Origin: Parapedobacter composti
GTDB taxonomy: Bacteria; Bacteroidota; Bacteroidia; Sphingobacteriales; Sphingobacteriaceae
Assembly (NCBI RefSeq): GCF_900112315.1
Contig: NZ_FOLL01000011.1
Coordinates: 1-64,000 of the forward strand
Reading direction: 5' to 3'
DNA length: 64,000 nucleotides
This document shows positions 19,266 to 28,022 of this stretch, piece by piece. The first letter of the stretch is position 1; each line of letters begins with the position of its first letter. Position numbers and translations under genes: made by a program. The notes under the pieces are model-generated. The model made no database searches, was not told the DNA's origin, and saw nothing but the letters and a program-made list of their open reading frames with translations.

Positions 19266-19302
19266 TGCATGATGCCTATGGCGGTATCATCCGGGGTGAT
19301 AC
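19240..19302 (+). promoter_or_regulatory. Candidate -1 ribosomal frameshift signal
   Basis: The heptamer A_AAA_AAG (19256-19262) is in the zero frame of the GH9 gene (CCA AAA AAG TAG) immediately before its stop. AGGAGG (19240-19245) lies 10 bases upstream, and a hairpin GTATCA/TGATAC (19284-19302) follows, with a smaller GCC-TAT-GGC hairpin at 19274-19282. This arrangement matches the E. coli dnaX frameshift site. A -1 slip would continue ...AAA GTA GTG CAT..., reading straight into the deacetylase. The downstream hairpins are weaker and further away than usual, so function is inferred. Confidence 0.5.
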
Positions 19303-19966
19303 GGCGCAACGAAAAGTTGCATTGGTGTTTACGGCTGATGAATATGGTGAGGGCGCTTCGTTTATATTGGATGCACTGCACGAACGCGGGGTCAAAGGCG
19401 GGTTCTTCTTGACGGGGAACTACCTGCGGGACACGGCGAATGGTGTGGCCATCCGACGGATGGTGAACGACGGGCATTATGTAGGGCCGCATTCGGATAG
19501 ACATTTGCTTTATTGCGACTGGCAGAAGCGCGACAGCTTATTGGTGAGCAAGGCGGACTTTATGACCGATTTGGCGGCCAATTACCGGGAATTAACGAAG
19601 TGGGGCGTTAATAAGCCGGATGCCCGTTTTTTTATACCGCCTTATGAATGGTATAACCGCCAGGTGGTAGCGTGGAGCACTGAGCAAGGTGTGCAACTGG
19701 TGAATTTTACGCCCGGCTTGCGCACCGCGGCGGATTATACGTACCCCGAAATGGGTGACCGCTACATGGATTCGGCTGCGCTGTATGAACAGGTGTTGGC
19801 TTATGAAGCAAGAACGCCCAATGGGTTAAATGGGTTTATCATATTGGTTCACCTGGGAACGGACGTCAGACGGAAGGATAAGTTTTACCATAAATTGCCC
19901 GGACTGATAAAGGAATTGACGGGAAAGGGATATGTTTTTGAGCGGATTGATAAATTAATTCAATAA
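19265..19966 (+). CDS. Polysaccharide deacetylase (NodB/CE4-like), possibly the C-terminal domain of the GH9 fusion
   Basis: 233 residues from GTG at 19265. The NodB fold shows VALVFTADEYG (motif 1, Asp-Glu in place of the usual Asp-Asp), GPHSDRH (motif 2, His-x3-His metal pair, about residue 77) and FFIPPYEW (motif 3). Members remove N- or O-acetyl groups from chitin, peptidoglycan or xylan. There is no signal peptide and no in-frame ATG before motif 1, and the start overlaps the last base of the upstream stop codon. The open frame extends into the slippery heptamer, so a GH9-deacetylase fusion made by -1 frameshifting, which would also export the domain, is an attractive alternative to independent GTG initiation. 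Confidence 0.83.
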   Translation: MHDAYGGIIRGDTAQRKVALVFTADEYGEGASFILDALHERGVKGGFFLTGNYLRDTANGVAIRRMVNDGHYVGPHSDRHLLYCDWQKRDSLLVSKADFMTDLAANYRELTKWGVNKPDARFFIPPYEWYNRQVVAWSTEQGVQLVNFTPGLRTAADYTYPEMGDRYMDSAALYEQVLAYEARTPNGLNGFIILVHLGTDVRRKDKFYHKLPGLIKELTGKGYVFERIDKLIQ

Positions 19967-20062
19967 TGCTAAACGTTTTTTTCTTTACTTTAACGACAAT
20001 TTGTTGAGGGGCAACGTTGGGTTTCGGATATAACTAAATTTTAATATAATAACGAGCGTGAG

Positions 20063-20878
20063 ATGACAAACACTACGGAGAGAGAATCGAATTACCAGGA
20101 TTTGGATAAAATGTCAGTCGGTGAGCTATTAGCCAATATCAATAAGGAAGACCAGACCGTGGCGCACGCCGTGCAGAAAGCTATTCCTCAAATAGAACGT
20201 TTTGTTGAAGCCACGGTAGCGTCAATGAAAGCCGGTGGGCGACTGTTTTACGTGGGTGCAGGCACCAGCGGCCGTTTGGGTATTTTGGATGCATCGGAAT
20301 GCCCGCCGACGTTCGGTGTTCCATATGATTGGATCATCGGCATCATTGCGGGGGGCGATGTGGCCATCCGCAAGGCAGTGGAGTTTGCGGAGGATGATGA
20401 AGAACAGGCCTGGGCTGACCTTCAGGAGTTTGGTATCAACAGTAAGGATGTGGTGGTGGGTATTGCGGCTTCCGGCGGCACACCTTATGTAAAAGGAGCG
20501 TTGAAGATGGCTAATGCGGCCGGATTGGTAACGGGGTGCATTGTCTGTAATTCCGATACGGTAATTGCCGCCGAAGCGAAATATCCCATAGAGGTTATCG
20601 TAGGCCCTGAATTTGTCACGGGTTCTACAAGAATGAAGGCAGGTACTGCCCAGAAGTTGGTGCTGAACATGATAAGCACTTCGGTGATGATCCAACTGGG
20701 CCGTGTAAAGGGAAACAAGATGGTGGATATGCAACTAACCAACAATAAGCTGTTCAGCCGGGGTATCCGCATCATCATGGAAGAAACCGGTATTGATGCC
20801 CAGTCCGCTTCGGATTTGCTGGAGAAGTATGGCAGCGTGCGCAAAGCGATTGAGCATTCACGGGTGGCAGACCATTAA
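20063..20878 (+). CDS. murQ: N-acetylmuramic acid 6-phosphate etherase
   Basis: 271 residues, the usual size for Bacteroidota MurQ. The SIS-fold sugar-phosphate site is seen in FYVGAGTSGRLGILDASECPPTFG, with the catalytic glutamates expected at Glu79 (DASEC) and Glu110 (EFAED); IAASGGTPY and VTGSTRMKAGTAQK are further family motifs. The enzyme cleaves the D-lactyl ether of MurNAc-6-P to give GlcNAc-6-P and D-lactate in the cytoplasm. It follows the deacetylase after a 96-bp gap that could hold its own promoter and is 12 bp ahead of the symporter gene. No MurNAc kinase gene is seen in the window, so phosphorylation must be encoded elsewhere. Confidence 0.95.
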   Translation: MTNTTERESNYQDLDKMSVGELLANINKEDQTVAHAVQKAIPQIERFVEATVASMKAGGRLFYVGAGTSGRLGILDASECPPTFGVPYDWIIGIIAGGDVAIRKAVEFAEDDEEQAWADLQEFGINSKDVVVGIAASGGTPYVKGALKMANAAGLVTGCIVCNSDTVIAAEAKYPIEVIVGPEFVTGSTRMKAGTAQKLVLNMISTSVMIQLGRVKGNKMVDMQLTNNKLFSRGIRIIMEETGIDAQSASDLLEKYGSVRKAIEHSRVADH

Positions 20879-20890
20879 TTCGATTACGGT

Positions 20891-22366
20891 ATGACGCCTG
20901 CTGTTCTGCTTCTTTTTCTGGTAGGTTATTTCGGCCTGTTGCTGGGAGTGGCGTATGTCACTTCCAGGAAGTCGGCTGATAACGCTACGTTTTTTGTTGC
21001 CAATAGAAATGCCAAATGGTATATGGTGGCTTTCGGCATGATTGGGACGGCCTTATCGGGCGTTACCTTTATTTCCGTGCCGGGAGCAGTGGGGAAAAGT
21101 GATTTCGGTTATTTCCAGTTTATTCTGGGCAATGCGGTGGGCTTTATCATCATTGCTTATGTGCTGCTGCCCTTGTACTACCGGATGAACCTTACCTCCA
21201 TCTATACTTACCTGGAAGAGCGTTTGGGCCATCGCAGCTACAAGACGGGGGCCATGATCTTTCTGGTGTCGCGAACCATCGGTTCGGCCTTCCGGCTCTA
21301 CCTGGTGGCCATCATTCTCCAGCGGTTTATTTTTGATGCTTGGAATGTGCCATTTGCGGCGACGATTATTTTATGCTTGCTGCTGATCTGGTTATATACG
21401 AACAAAGGGGGGCTAAAGACTATTATCGTGACCGATATGCTGCAGACCTTCTTCCTGCTGCTGGCGGTTATTCTTTCCATCTATTTCATGGCAGATAGCC
21501 TTGGCTTGGGGCTGGTGCAGACGATAGAAACGGTAAAGGAAAGCAGCTATTCGCAGATTTTCTTCTGGGAGGATGCATTGGGCAACCGGGCGCATTTCTG
21601 GAAGCACTTCATCGGTGGGATATTCGTGACCATTGGCATGACGGGCCTGGATCAGGATCTGATGCAGAAGAATCTCAGCATGAAGACCATCGGGGAAGCG
21701 CAGACCAATATGCTCACGTTTACAGGGATTTTCGTGGTGATTAACCTGTTTTTCCTGGCCGTGGGCGCCCTGCTGTATATCTATGCCGGGCAAAACGGTA
21801 TTGATGTGGCGGCCCTGCCCACGCCGGACTACCTGTATCCGGAAATCGCCCTGCACCATTTGGCCATTTTGCCGGGCATTATTTTCATGATGGGGCTCAC
21901 AGCAGCCACATTTGCCACCACGGATTCCGCGTTGACGGCCTTGACCACTTCGTTTTGTGTGGACTTCCTCAACTTTAATAAAAAGGCTGACCCCAACGAT
22001 CGGGCATTGGTAAAAACCCGTAACCGGGTGCATTTCGCGTTTTCGTTGATTATGCTGCTGGTCATCCTCGTGTTCTGGGTAATCAACGACGATTCGGTGG
22101 TGAATGCCATCTTCACGGCGGCCAGCTATACCTACGGACCATTACTTGGTTTGTTTGCCTTCGGCATCCTGACCAAGCGGCAGGTAACTGACCGGCTGGT
22201 CCCATACATTTGTTTGTTATCGCCTTTATTGTGTTACGTGTTGAATACCTATTTCATTACGCCGTATACAAACTATGCTATCGGGTTCGAATTGATTGTT
22301 TATAACGGTATACTTACCTGGCTGATGCTGTGGGCAACTTCTTCTCGTCAATTTATCAAAGGCTGA
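20891..22366 (+). CDS. Sodium:solute symporter (SSS family), candidate MurNAc importer
   Basis: 491 residues with about 13-14 hydrophobic membrane segments. SSS family features are ATFFVANRNAKWYMVAFGMIG near the N-terminus, GVTFISVPGAVG, and a helix with SALTALTTSFCVDF after TFATTDS. The family imports sugars and related solutes with Na+. Because it directly follows murQ, and in Tannerella forsythia a transporter gene adjoins murK and murQ, MurNAc or an anhydro or disaccharide derivative is the likely cargo; that substrate is inferred from context. Confidence 0.88.
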   Translation: MTPAVLLLFLVGYFGLLLGVAYVTSRKSADNATFFVANRNAKWYMVAFGMIGTALSGVTFISVPGAVGKSDFGYFQFILGNAVGFIIIAYVLLPLYYRMNLTSIYTYLEERLGHRSYKTGAMIFLVSRTIGSAFRLYLVAIILQRFIFDAWNVPFAATIILCLLLIWLYTNKGGLKTIIVTDMLQTFFLLLAVILSIYFMADSLGLGLVQTIETVKESSYSQIFFWEDALGNRAHFWKHFIGGIFVTIGMTGLDQDLMQKNLSMKTIGEAQTNMLTFTGIFVVINLFFLAVGALLYIYAGQNGIDVAALPTPDYLYPEIALHHLAILPGIIFMMGLTAATFATTDSALTALTTSFCVDFLNFNKKADPNDRALVKTRNRVHFAFSLIMLLVILVFWVINDDSVVNAIFTAASYTYGPLLGLFAFGILTKRQVTDRLVPYICLLSPLLCYVLNTYFITPYTNYAIGFELIVYNGILTWLMLWATSSRQFIKG

Positions 22367-22446
22367 CATCAGACGTCCGTGTCCAGGCCATCCCGTTGGT
22401 GATGTTGATGCAGTTATTAAAGAACGGCAATAGAAGGTAAAGGTTA

Positions 22447-23223
22447 ATGCAATTTCTTTGTTGTAACGTCTTATGGTTGGTGATATTGCTTGTGGGAGGG
22501 CTGTCAAAATGCCTGGCACAGTCCTGTCGTGAAGCGGGGTTGACACAGCGGCAATCACCCAGCAGCGGTTACCGATGTCCGGTACTTCCCGGAGAGCAGG
22601 GGTTGCTCGTTGCCGTCCGGTCAGGAGAGAAACCACTGACCAATACAGAGCGGAGTTTAATCCGTTCAGGAGATACCACGCAACTGCTGCGGGTCATCCA
22701 GGATACGGTGGCGGATGAAGCGCGGATACTCCGGGCCGTCTCTGATGATATCGACCCTGACGAACCGTTGTTGCCGTTACTGGTTAAGCGCATGTACCTG
22801 GCCGTGACCGATACGCTGCATCCGGGGGTAGGCATCGCCGCACCGCAGGTGGGTATAAGCCGGAACGTGATATGGGTAAAGCGTTTTGATAAACCCGGCG
22901 AACCGTTCGAACGCTATCTCAATCCCAGAATTACCTGGCGTTCCAAGCTGTTGCGCAAAGGGCAAGAAGGTTGTTTGTCAATTGCCGATACGCTAGGGCA
23001 GGTGCTGCGAAACTATACCATTCGCCTTGTCTACCAAGATATGGAAGGGGTAAAACACGAAGAACTGATAGAAGGCTTCACTGCCGTCATTTTCCAGCAC
23101 GAAATCGATCATCTTAACGGTATTCTCTTTACCGATCGCATAGCCGAACAGGTATCTCAGACTTATCACCAGGTCAATACCGAAGTGCCGCTGTACCTTG
23201 AACAGCGATTGCGCAGGCAATAA
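22447..23223 (+). CDS. Exported peptide deformylase-like protein
   Basis: 258 residues. All three peptide deformylase motifs are intact: GVGIAAPQ (about 126), EGCLS (about 175) and HEIDH (about 218), supplying the Cys and two His metal ligands and the catalytic Glu. Unlike the housekeeping enzyme, it begins with a hydrophobic stretch (MQFLCCNVLWLVILLVGGLS...AQS) that looks like a signal peptide, followed by an extra 65-residue N-terminal region with no known motif. Cytoplasmic PDF removes formyl from nascent chains; an exported form must act on something else, perhaps N-formyl peptides or wall peptides. It follows the symporter by 80 bp and may be the last gene of the locus. Confidence 0.85.
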   Translation: MQFLCCNVLWLVILLVGGLSKCLAQSCREAGLTQRQSPSSGYRCPVLPGEQGLLVAVRSGEKPLTNTERSLIRSGDTTQLLRVIQDTVADEARILRAVSDDIDPDEPLLPLLVKRMYLAVTDTLHPGVGIAAPQVGISRNVIWVKRFDKPGEPFERYLNPRITWRSKLLRKGQEGCLSIADTLGQVLRNYTIRLVYQDMEGVKHEELIEGFTAVIFQHEIDHLNGILFTDRIAEQVSQTYHQVNTEVPLYLEQRLRRQ

Positions 23224-23262
23224 GTAATATTTGTACCTAAACCGCGCAGTGTTTGTGCGTTT

Positions 23263-23290
23263 TAAAGTCTACTAAATCAGTATACATTTG
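23263..23290 (+). promoter_or_regulatory. Palindromic operator abutting a -7 box (SusC operon, region 3)
   Basis: TAAAGTC precedes the palindrome TACTAA-A-TCAGTA (23270-23282), which is directly followed by TACATTTG (23283-23290), a TAnnTTTG -7 box. The same layout recurs at 32180 and 36393. An inverted copy of the left arm, TAAAGTCTACT on the minus strand, lies at 23349-23359, which could be an additional half-site. Confidence 0.65.
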
Positions 23291-23566
23291 TGCTGTTGCG
23301 CTTTTGCGTAATCAAGTGTATAATAAATTAGTTAAGAACATGTACTACAGTAGACTTTACACCTCAGGGACTTGGTCCCAATTTAACAGTGTTTCTCCTT
23401 CCGAATCCGGTTATCACTACATGTGCATGCGCATGTGTGGCTGAAGTCTCGACTTCGCGCCTATCCTTTTCCCGATAGTTATTTTTTTAGGTATAAGCCC
23501 ATGGGGTTCCGTATTGCCTACAATAGGGCATTATAACCCCTTGGTGATGGATTAACAAATACAACA
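23291..23566 (+). promoter_or_regulatory. Long structured 5' leader of the SusC operon
   Basis: About 275 bases separate the operator/promoter from the SusC ATG with no credible gene. Several hairpins can be drawn: GGGAC-TTG-GTCCC (23367-23379), a CAC...GTG stem with CATGTGC/GCGCATG arms (about 23415-23438), GAAGTC-TC-GACTTC (23443-23456), CTATC/GATAG (23461-23478) and GGGGTT/AACCCC enclosing TGCC/GGCA (23503-23540). A run of hairpins in a long leader suggests RNA-level control, but it does not match a riboswitch consensus I can recognise. Confidence 0.4.
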
Positions 23567-26500
23567 ATGATTAAAATACGACATAAGCGATTTGAGACAA
23601 GCAGGGTGGTTAGCTTACTTTGGTTCGCACTGCCGCTACTACTCCATGCGCAAGAGACCACTCCATTAATTAACTCTACACTGGAAGGCATCGTTGTGGA
23701 TGCGGTAACGAAAGAACCGCTTGCTGAGGCGACGATACAGATAGCGGGTGTGACCCATAGCACTAAGACAAACAATAGCGGAGAATTTCAATTTGTAACC
23801 GGTCAGAAATTTCCTTATACGCTTATTGTTACGTATATCGGTTACAAGAAGAAAGAAGTAGTCGCCCATGGAAGTCCGATCACGATAGTGTTGGATCCTA
23901 ATGACGGTGCGATCGATGAGGTGGAAGTAGTCGGCTACACGAAGATGAAAAGAACTTCGTTGACAAGTGCGATACAGGTGGTAAAGGGAGAAGACCTATC
24001 ACAAGCGCCTTATACGAGCGTCATAGAGAAGCTCCAAGGCCAGGTGCCGGGTTTGCTCATCACGAACGATTCGGGGACACCGGGAACGTCGGTATTGGTG
24101 CGATTGAGAGGTACCAACTCAGTAAACAGCGGGAATGAGCCTCTTTATGTCGTGGATGACGTGATTATCAACAGTGATAATCTTCAAGGGTTGAACTTAG
24201 GTGGGCAATTGGTCAATCCGCTTTCGGATATCAGTGCTACCGACATTGAATCCATCACGGTGTTGAAGGATGCCAATGCGACGGCCATTTATGGTTCCCG
24301 CGGTGCCAATGGCGTTATCCTGATCAAGACTAACCGGGGAAGTAGCCAACGGCCCCGGGTAAATTTCGGTGTACAGACCGGAACGTCGAAAACCCGGAAT
24401 CTATGGGAGTTGGTGACTGGAGAAGAACATGCCAATATTGTGAATGAGGCGTTCATCAATAACGGTGGACTTTATGAAAACCGTCCATTCCGACCGGTGG
24501 AAGAGCATACAGCTGCTTTCCCGGCATGGGGCCTTCCTGAGGAGCAGCAAACGTATGACCGGCTGGGTGCGATTTGGAGAACCGCCGTTTTACAGCGCTA
24601 CAACCTGTCGGTCTCCGGGGGAGGTGCGAATTCCAATTTCTATGTAGGCGGGGAATATTTGGACCAGCCGTCTACGGTCAAGGCACAGGACTTTTCCCGT
24701 TATAGCTTCCGTGTAAACCTCGACCACAAAGTCAGCAATCGGTTGAAGGTGGGAACGAGTAATAACATCTCGACGACACCGCGGAAGCTGATCCGTGTGG
24801 GCGATGGCGGAACCGGGCTTTTCCAGGCGGCGTTGCACACACCGACCTTTTTCCCGATATACGACGAAAACGGACTGTATACCACACACTTCACGTTTGA
24901 CAATGTATATGCCCTGTTGGAAAACACCGACACGAAATCCAATAGCATCAGAAGCGTCAACAACGTCTATGCCGAGCTGAAAATCCTGCCGTCGTTGACG
25001 TTCAAGTCAAGCTGGAGCAGCGACTACAACATTTATAAAGAAAGCAACTATTTCAGTACGAAGATGCGATCGGGGCAACCTGCCGGCAGTGCCACGCAGA
25101 TCAATACCGAGCGGATAACCTTGTCGGCAGATCAATTGCTGAACTATAACGTTTCAACAACGACAAGTGACATCGCGGTTTTCGTAGGGAACAGCTACCA
25201 ATTTACCGATAAGGCAGGACAGACGGTGACCGGAAGCCAATTCCCCAGTGACCAGCATCGCCAGATTGCTTCGGCAGGGGTAAGGAGTGGAACGACCACC
25301 GCGTCGTCCAATAGCCTGCTTTCCTTCTTCGGCGGTGTCAATTTCTCTTACAAAGACCGGTACGTCATTGACGGAACATTCCGGTCGGACGGTTCGTCCC
25401 GTATCGGGAAGGACCACCGATGGGGACATTTTCCCGCAGCCGGAATTAACTGGCGGGTGAGCAACGAGCCGTTTTTCCCCCAATCGGACAACTTCAACGA
25501 ATTGCGGTTGAAGGCGAGCTGGGGGCTGACCGGAAATGCAGCCGTGGATGATTTCCAATCGCTTGGCCTGTGGAGCGGCGGCAGCAACTATGGCGACAAC
25601 CCCGGCATCGTGCCGTCACAGATGGCCAATGCCGACCTGAAATGGGAGACAACGCGGCAATGGAATCTGGGGATTTCCGGTGTGCTGTTAAAGCAGCGGT
25701 TGGATGTTGAAATCAATTACTACGACAAATATACCAAGGATCTGCTGTTGTCCAGCTTTCCGGTACAGGATATCACCGGTTTTTCAAGCATTACCTATAA
25801 TGCGGGCGAGATCAGCAACAAAGGCATCGAGTTTATCGCAAATTCCGACAATTTAACCAGCAAAACCTTTACCTGGCGCACGACATTCACCATTTCGAGG
25901 AATACCAATAAAGTGGAAAAGCTGTTGCAGCCGATCACCGGCGGATACCGGCAGTTCCGTTTGGAAGAAGGACATCCGATTTCGTCGATCTGGGTGCATA
26001 AGCAGTTGGGGGTAGACCCTCAGACCGGCAATGTCATCTATGAGGATGTGGATGGCGACGGACAGATCACACAAGCAGACCGCCAATTATTGGGCAGCGT
26101 ATGGCCCGATTTTGAAGGCGGCTTACGAAACTCGCTTACCTACAAAGGTTTTGATTTGAACATAAATATTACCTATCGTTGGGGTAATCGGCTCTATAAT
26201 TATACCCGCTATTTTCTTGAATCCGGAGGGGTAAGAGGAACGGAACGGGCAATTCAAAAAAGCCAGCTGAACTATTGGAAAAAGCCTGGGGATACCAATG
26301 TGCTGCCCAGGTTGTCTTCTACCACCAACCCAGACGGCAGCAGGAACTACGAGCCGGCCAGTGCCAACAGCTACAGCAGCCGCTTCCTGGAAGATGCGTC
26401 GTTCATTCGCCTGAAGGATATCACGCTGGGTTATTCCTTGCCTTCCAGATTGGTCAGATCGATCGGATTTGCCCATGCAAAGGCGACGGTTACCGCAGCC

Positions 26501-26641
26501 AACCTCATTACGATAACCCAATATTCAGGACCTGATCCGGAGGCCAATTCGCAGACGAACAGCTACCTCGTACAAGGCATGGATTTCAATACCGTGCCGC
26601 AACCGATCAGCTTCCTGTTTGGACTAAACGTTACACTTTAA
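23567..26641 (+). CDS. SusC/RagA TonB-dependent outer-membrane transporter
   Basis: 1024 residues. Signal peptide up to LLLHAQ, then a carboxypeptidase-D-like domain (about 38-125: TLEGIVVDAVTKEPLAEATI), EVEVVGYTKMKR, plug motifs LQGQVPGLLI, NEPLYVVDDVII and GSRGANGVILIKT, and a barrel ending FLFGLNVTL. The first ~110 residues are strikingly similar to those of the non-SusC TonB receptor at 36437 (both begin the mature part QETTPLIN and share AGVTHSTKT and FVTGQK). The substrate is unknown; the following SusD and S51 peptidase and the shared operator link it to the rest of region 3. Confidence 0.93.
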   Translation: MIKIRHKRFETSRVVSLLWFALPLLLHAQETTPLINSTLEGIVVDAVTKEPLAEATIQIAGVTHSTKTNNSGEFQFVTGQKFPYTLIVTYIGYKKKEVVAHGSPITIVLDPNDGAIDEVEVVGYTKMKRTSLTSAIQVVKGEDLSQAPYTSVIEKLQGQVPGLLITNDSGTPGTSVLVRLRGTNSVNSGNEPLYVVDDVIINSDNLQGLNLGGQLVNPLSDISATDIESITVLKDANATAIYGSRGANGVILIKTNRGSSQRPRVNFGVQTGTSKTRNLWELVTGEEHANIVNEAFINNGGLYENRPFRPVEEHTAAFPAWGLPEEQQTYDRLGAIWRTAVLQRYNLSVSGGGANSNFYVGGEYLDQPSTVKAQDFSRYSFRVNLDHKVSNRLKVGTSNNISTTPRKLIRVGDGGTGLFQAALHTPTFFPIYDENGLYTTHFTFDNVYALLENTDTKSNSIRSVNNVYAELKILPSLTFKSSWSSDYNIYKESNYFSTKMRSGQPAGSATQINTERITLSADQLLNYNVSTTTSDIAVFVGNSYQFTDKAGQTVTGSQFPSDQHRQIASAGVRSGTTTASSNSLLSFFGGVNFSYKDRYVIDGTFRSDGSSRIGKDHRWGHFPAAGINWRVSNEPFFPQSDNFNELRLKASWGLTGNAAVDDFQSLGLWSGGSNYGDNPGIVPSQMANADLKWETTRQWNLGISGVLLKQRLDVEINYYDKYTKDLLLSSFPVQDITGFSSITYNAGEISNKGIEFIANSDNLTSKTFTWRTTFTISRNTNKVEKLLQPITGGYRQFRLEEGHPISSIWVHKQLGVDPQTGNVIYEDVDGDGQITQADRQLLGSVWPDFEGGLRNSLTYKGFDLNINITYRWGNRLYNYTRYFLESGGVRGTERAIQKSQLNYWKKPGDTNVLPRLSSTTNPDGSRNYEPASANSYSSRFLEDASFIRLKDITLGYSLPSRLVRSIGFAHAKATVTAANLITITQYSGPDPEANSQTNSYLVQGMDFNTVPQPISFLFGLNVTL

Positions 26642-26653
26642 TAAACACATACG

Positions 26654-28003
26654 ATGAAACATCAGTTGAACATCTATATATTGCTATTGACATGGTTATT
26701 TGCGGTTTCGTGTGAAGGGATTCTGGATTTGGAACCGCAAACCTCCGTTTCCGACGAAGGTGTCATTTCGGATAAAAAGACCTCGTTGGCTGCATTATTC
26801 GGGATATACGATAATCTTCAGAGCAGCTACACGTCTACGCTCACGGCATTCAACCTCGCCGGGGATAATGTATACAGTTATGCCAACCCGACAATCATCG
26901 TTCCCGACAGGAACGCGGAAGACAATGGCGGAGCACCGTTTTCGTCACTCTACGTGACGGTCAACCGGGCAAACTTCATCATCAAGCGCGTGCCGGATGT
27001 GGTGGATAATCAATTGACCGATACCGAGCGTAACCAGATTATCGGCGAAGCCTATTTCCTGCGTGCATTGGCTTATTTCGATCTGGCTCGTTTTTACGGC
27101 GGGGTGCAATTGGTGACCGAGCCGACCGAACGCATCGACACCCATAAAGGGGTACGCAGGAGCACGCTGGAGGAAACCTATGCACAGGTGCTTGCGGATT
27201 TGAACAAGGCCGAAGAACTCATCACGAATGAAACTGACCGGAGCAGGGCAACGAAGTTTGCCGTGTACGGGCTCAAGGCGCGGTTGTTTCTTTACACGGA
27301 GAAGTGGCAGGAGGCGGAGGAATATGCATCCAAGAGCATCACGAACAGCGGTTTTGCATTGGTCAAACCTTTCAGTTCGTTTTATACGGGCCGCCTTTCG
27401 CAAGAGTCCCTTTTTGAGGTCATTCATACCACGGTAGACGCCTCTACGTATTGGCGGAGTTGGTTGTCGAAGGACGATGGGGGCAATCAAACATATGTTC
27501 CCGAGGCATCGTTGATAACGGCTTTGTCAGATCCCGCGCAAGGCGGCTCGCGCAAAGACATCCTGAAGGAATCCATTCAGGAACCCGGCCTTTACACGGT
27601 ACAGCTCTATGGAAAGAAAGATGGCACGAGTTCATTATTCGTGCTGCGCATTGCCGAGCAGTATTTGATCCGTGCGGAGGCGAGGGCCAGAAAGACCACT
27701 CCCGACCTGGAAGGGGCTGCAAGCGATATCCGCGCCGTTCAAACGAGGGCTGATGTAACGCCGCTGTTCACCGTGACGCCATCAACCACAAATGAAGAAG
27801 TGCTGCTGGCCATCGAAAATGAACGTCGGCTGGAGCTGGCCTTCGAAGGCCATCGCTTCAGTGATCTGATCCGGACGGGCAGGGCAGCTGATGTGCTGGG
27901 AAGCCATAATCCCTTGTTGAAGGAACCCTATCAGTGGGTATTCCCCATACCGGCGTCGTCGGTTGAAAAAGACCCTGCTTTGGAACAGAATCCAGGATAT
28001 TGA
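26654..28003 (+). CDS. SusD/RagB outer-membrane lipoprotein
   Basis: 449 residues. Lipoprotein signal MKHQLNIYILLLTWLFAVSC, then EGILDLEPQTSVSDEGVISD, typical for RagB/SusD. FLRALAYFDLARFYGGVQLVTEPT is a classic SusD helix pair, and the C-terminal ELAFEGHRFSDLIRTG followed by YQWVFPIPASSVEKDPALEQNPGY is the family ending. It starts 13 bp after the SusC stop. Somewhat short for the family but complete. Confidence 0.93.
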   Translation: MKHQLNIYILLLTWLFAVSCEGILDLEPQTSVSDEGVISDKKTSLAALFGIYDNLQSSYTSTLTAFNLAGDNVYSYANPTIIVPDRNAEDNGGAPFSSLYVTVNRANFIIKRVPDVVDNQLTDTERNQIIGEAYFLRALAYFDLARFYGGVQLVTEPTERIDTHKGVRRSTLEETYAQVLADLNKAEELITNETDRSRATKFAVYGLKARLFLYTEKWQEAEEYASKSITNSGFALVKPFSSFYTGRLSQESLFEVIHTTVDASTYWRSWLSKDDGGNQTYVPEASLITALSDPAQGGSRKDILKESIQEPGLYTVQLYGKKDGTSSLFVLRIAEQYLIRAEARARKTTPDLEGAASDIRAVQTRADVTPLFTVTPSTTNEEVLLAIENERRLELAFEGHRFSDLIRTGRAADVLGSHNPLLKEPYQWVFPIPASSVEKDPALEQNPGY

Positions 28004-28022
28004 TAACACTAAACAATAAACG

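Noticed and set aside
23253..23444. 63-codon open frame in the SusC leader
   Set aside because: It covers the -7 box and several hairpins, has no ribosome-binding context and no protein-like composition.
23361..23480. SAM-I riboswitch upstream of the SusC at 23567
   Set aside because: The GGGAC-TTG-GTCCC hairpin recalls the S-box core, but the conserved GATGAAACCCGGCAACC-type segment and closing P1 stem are absent.
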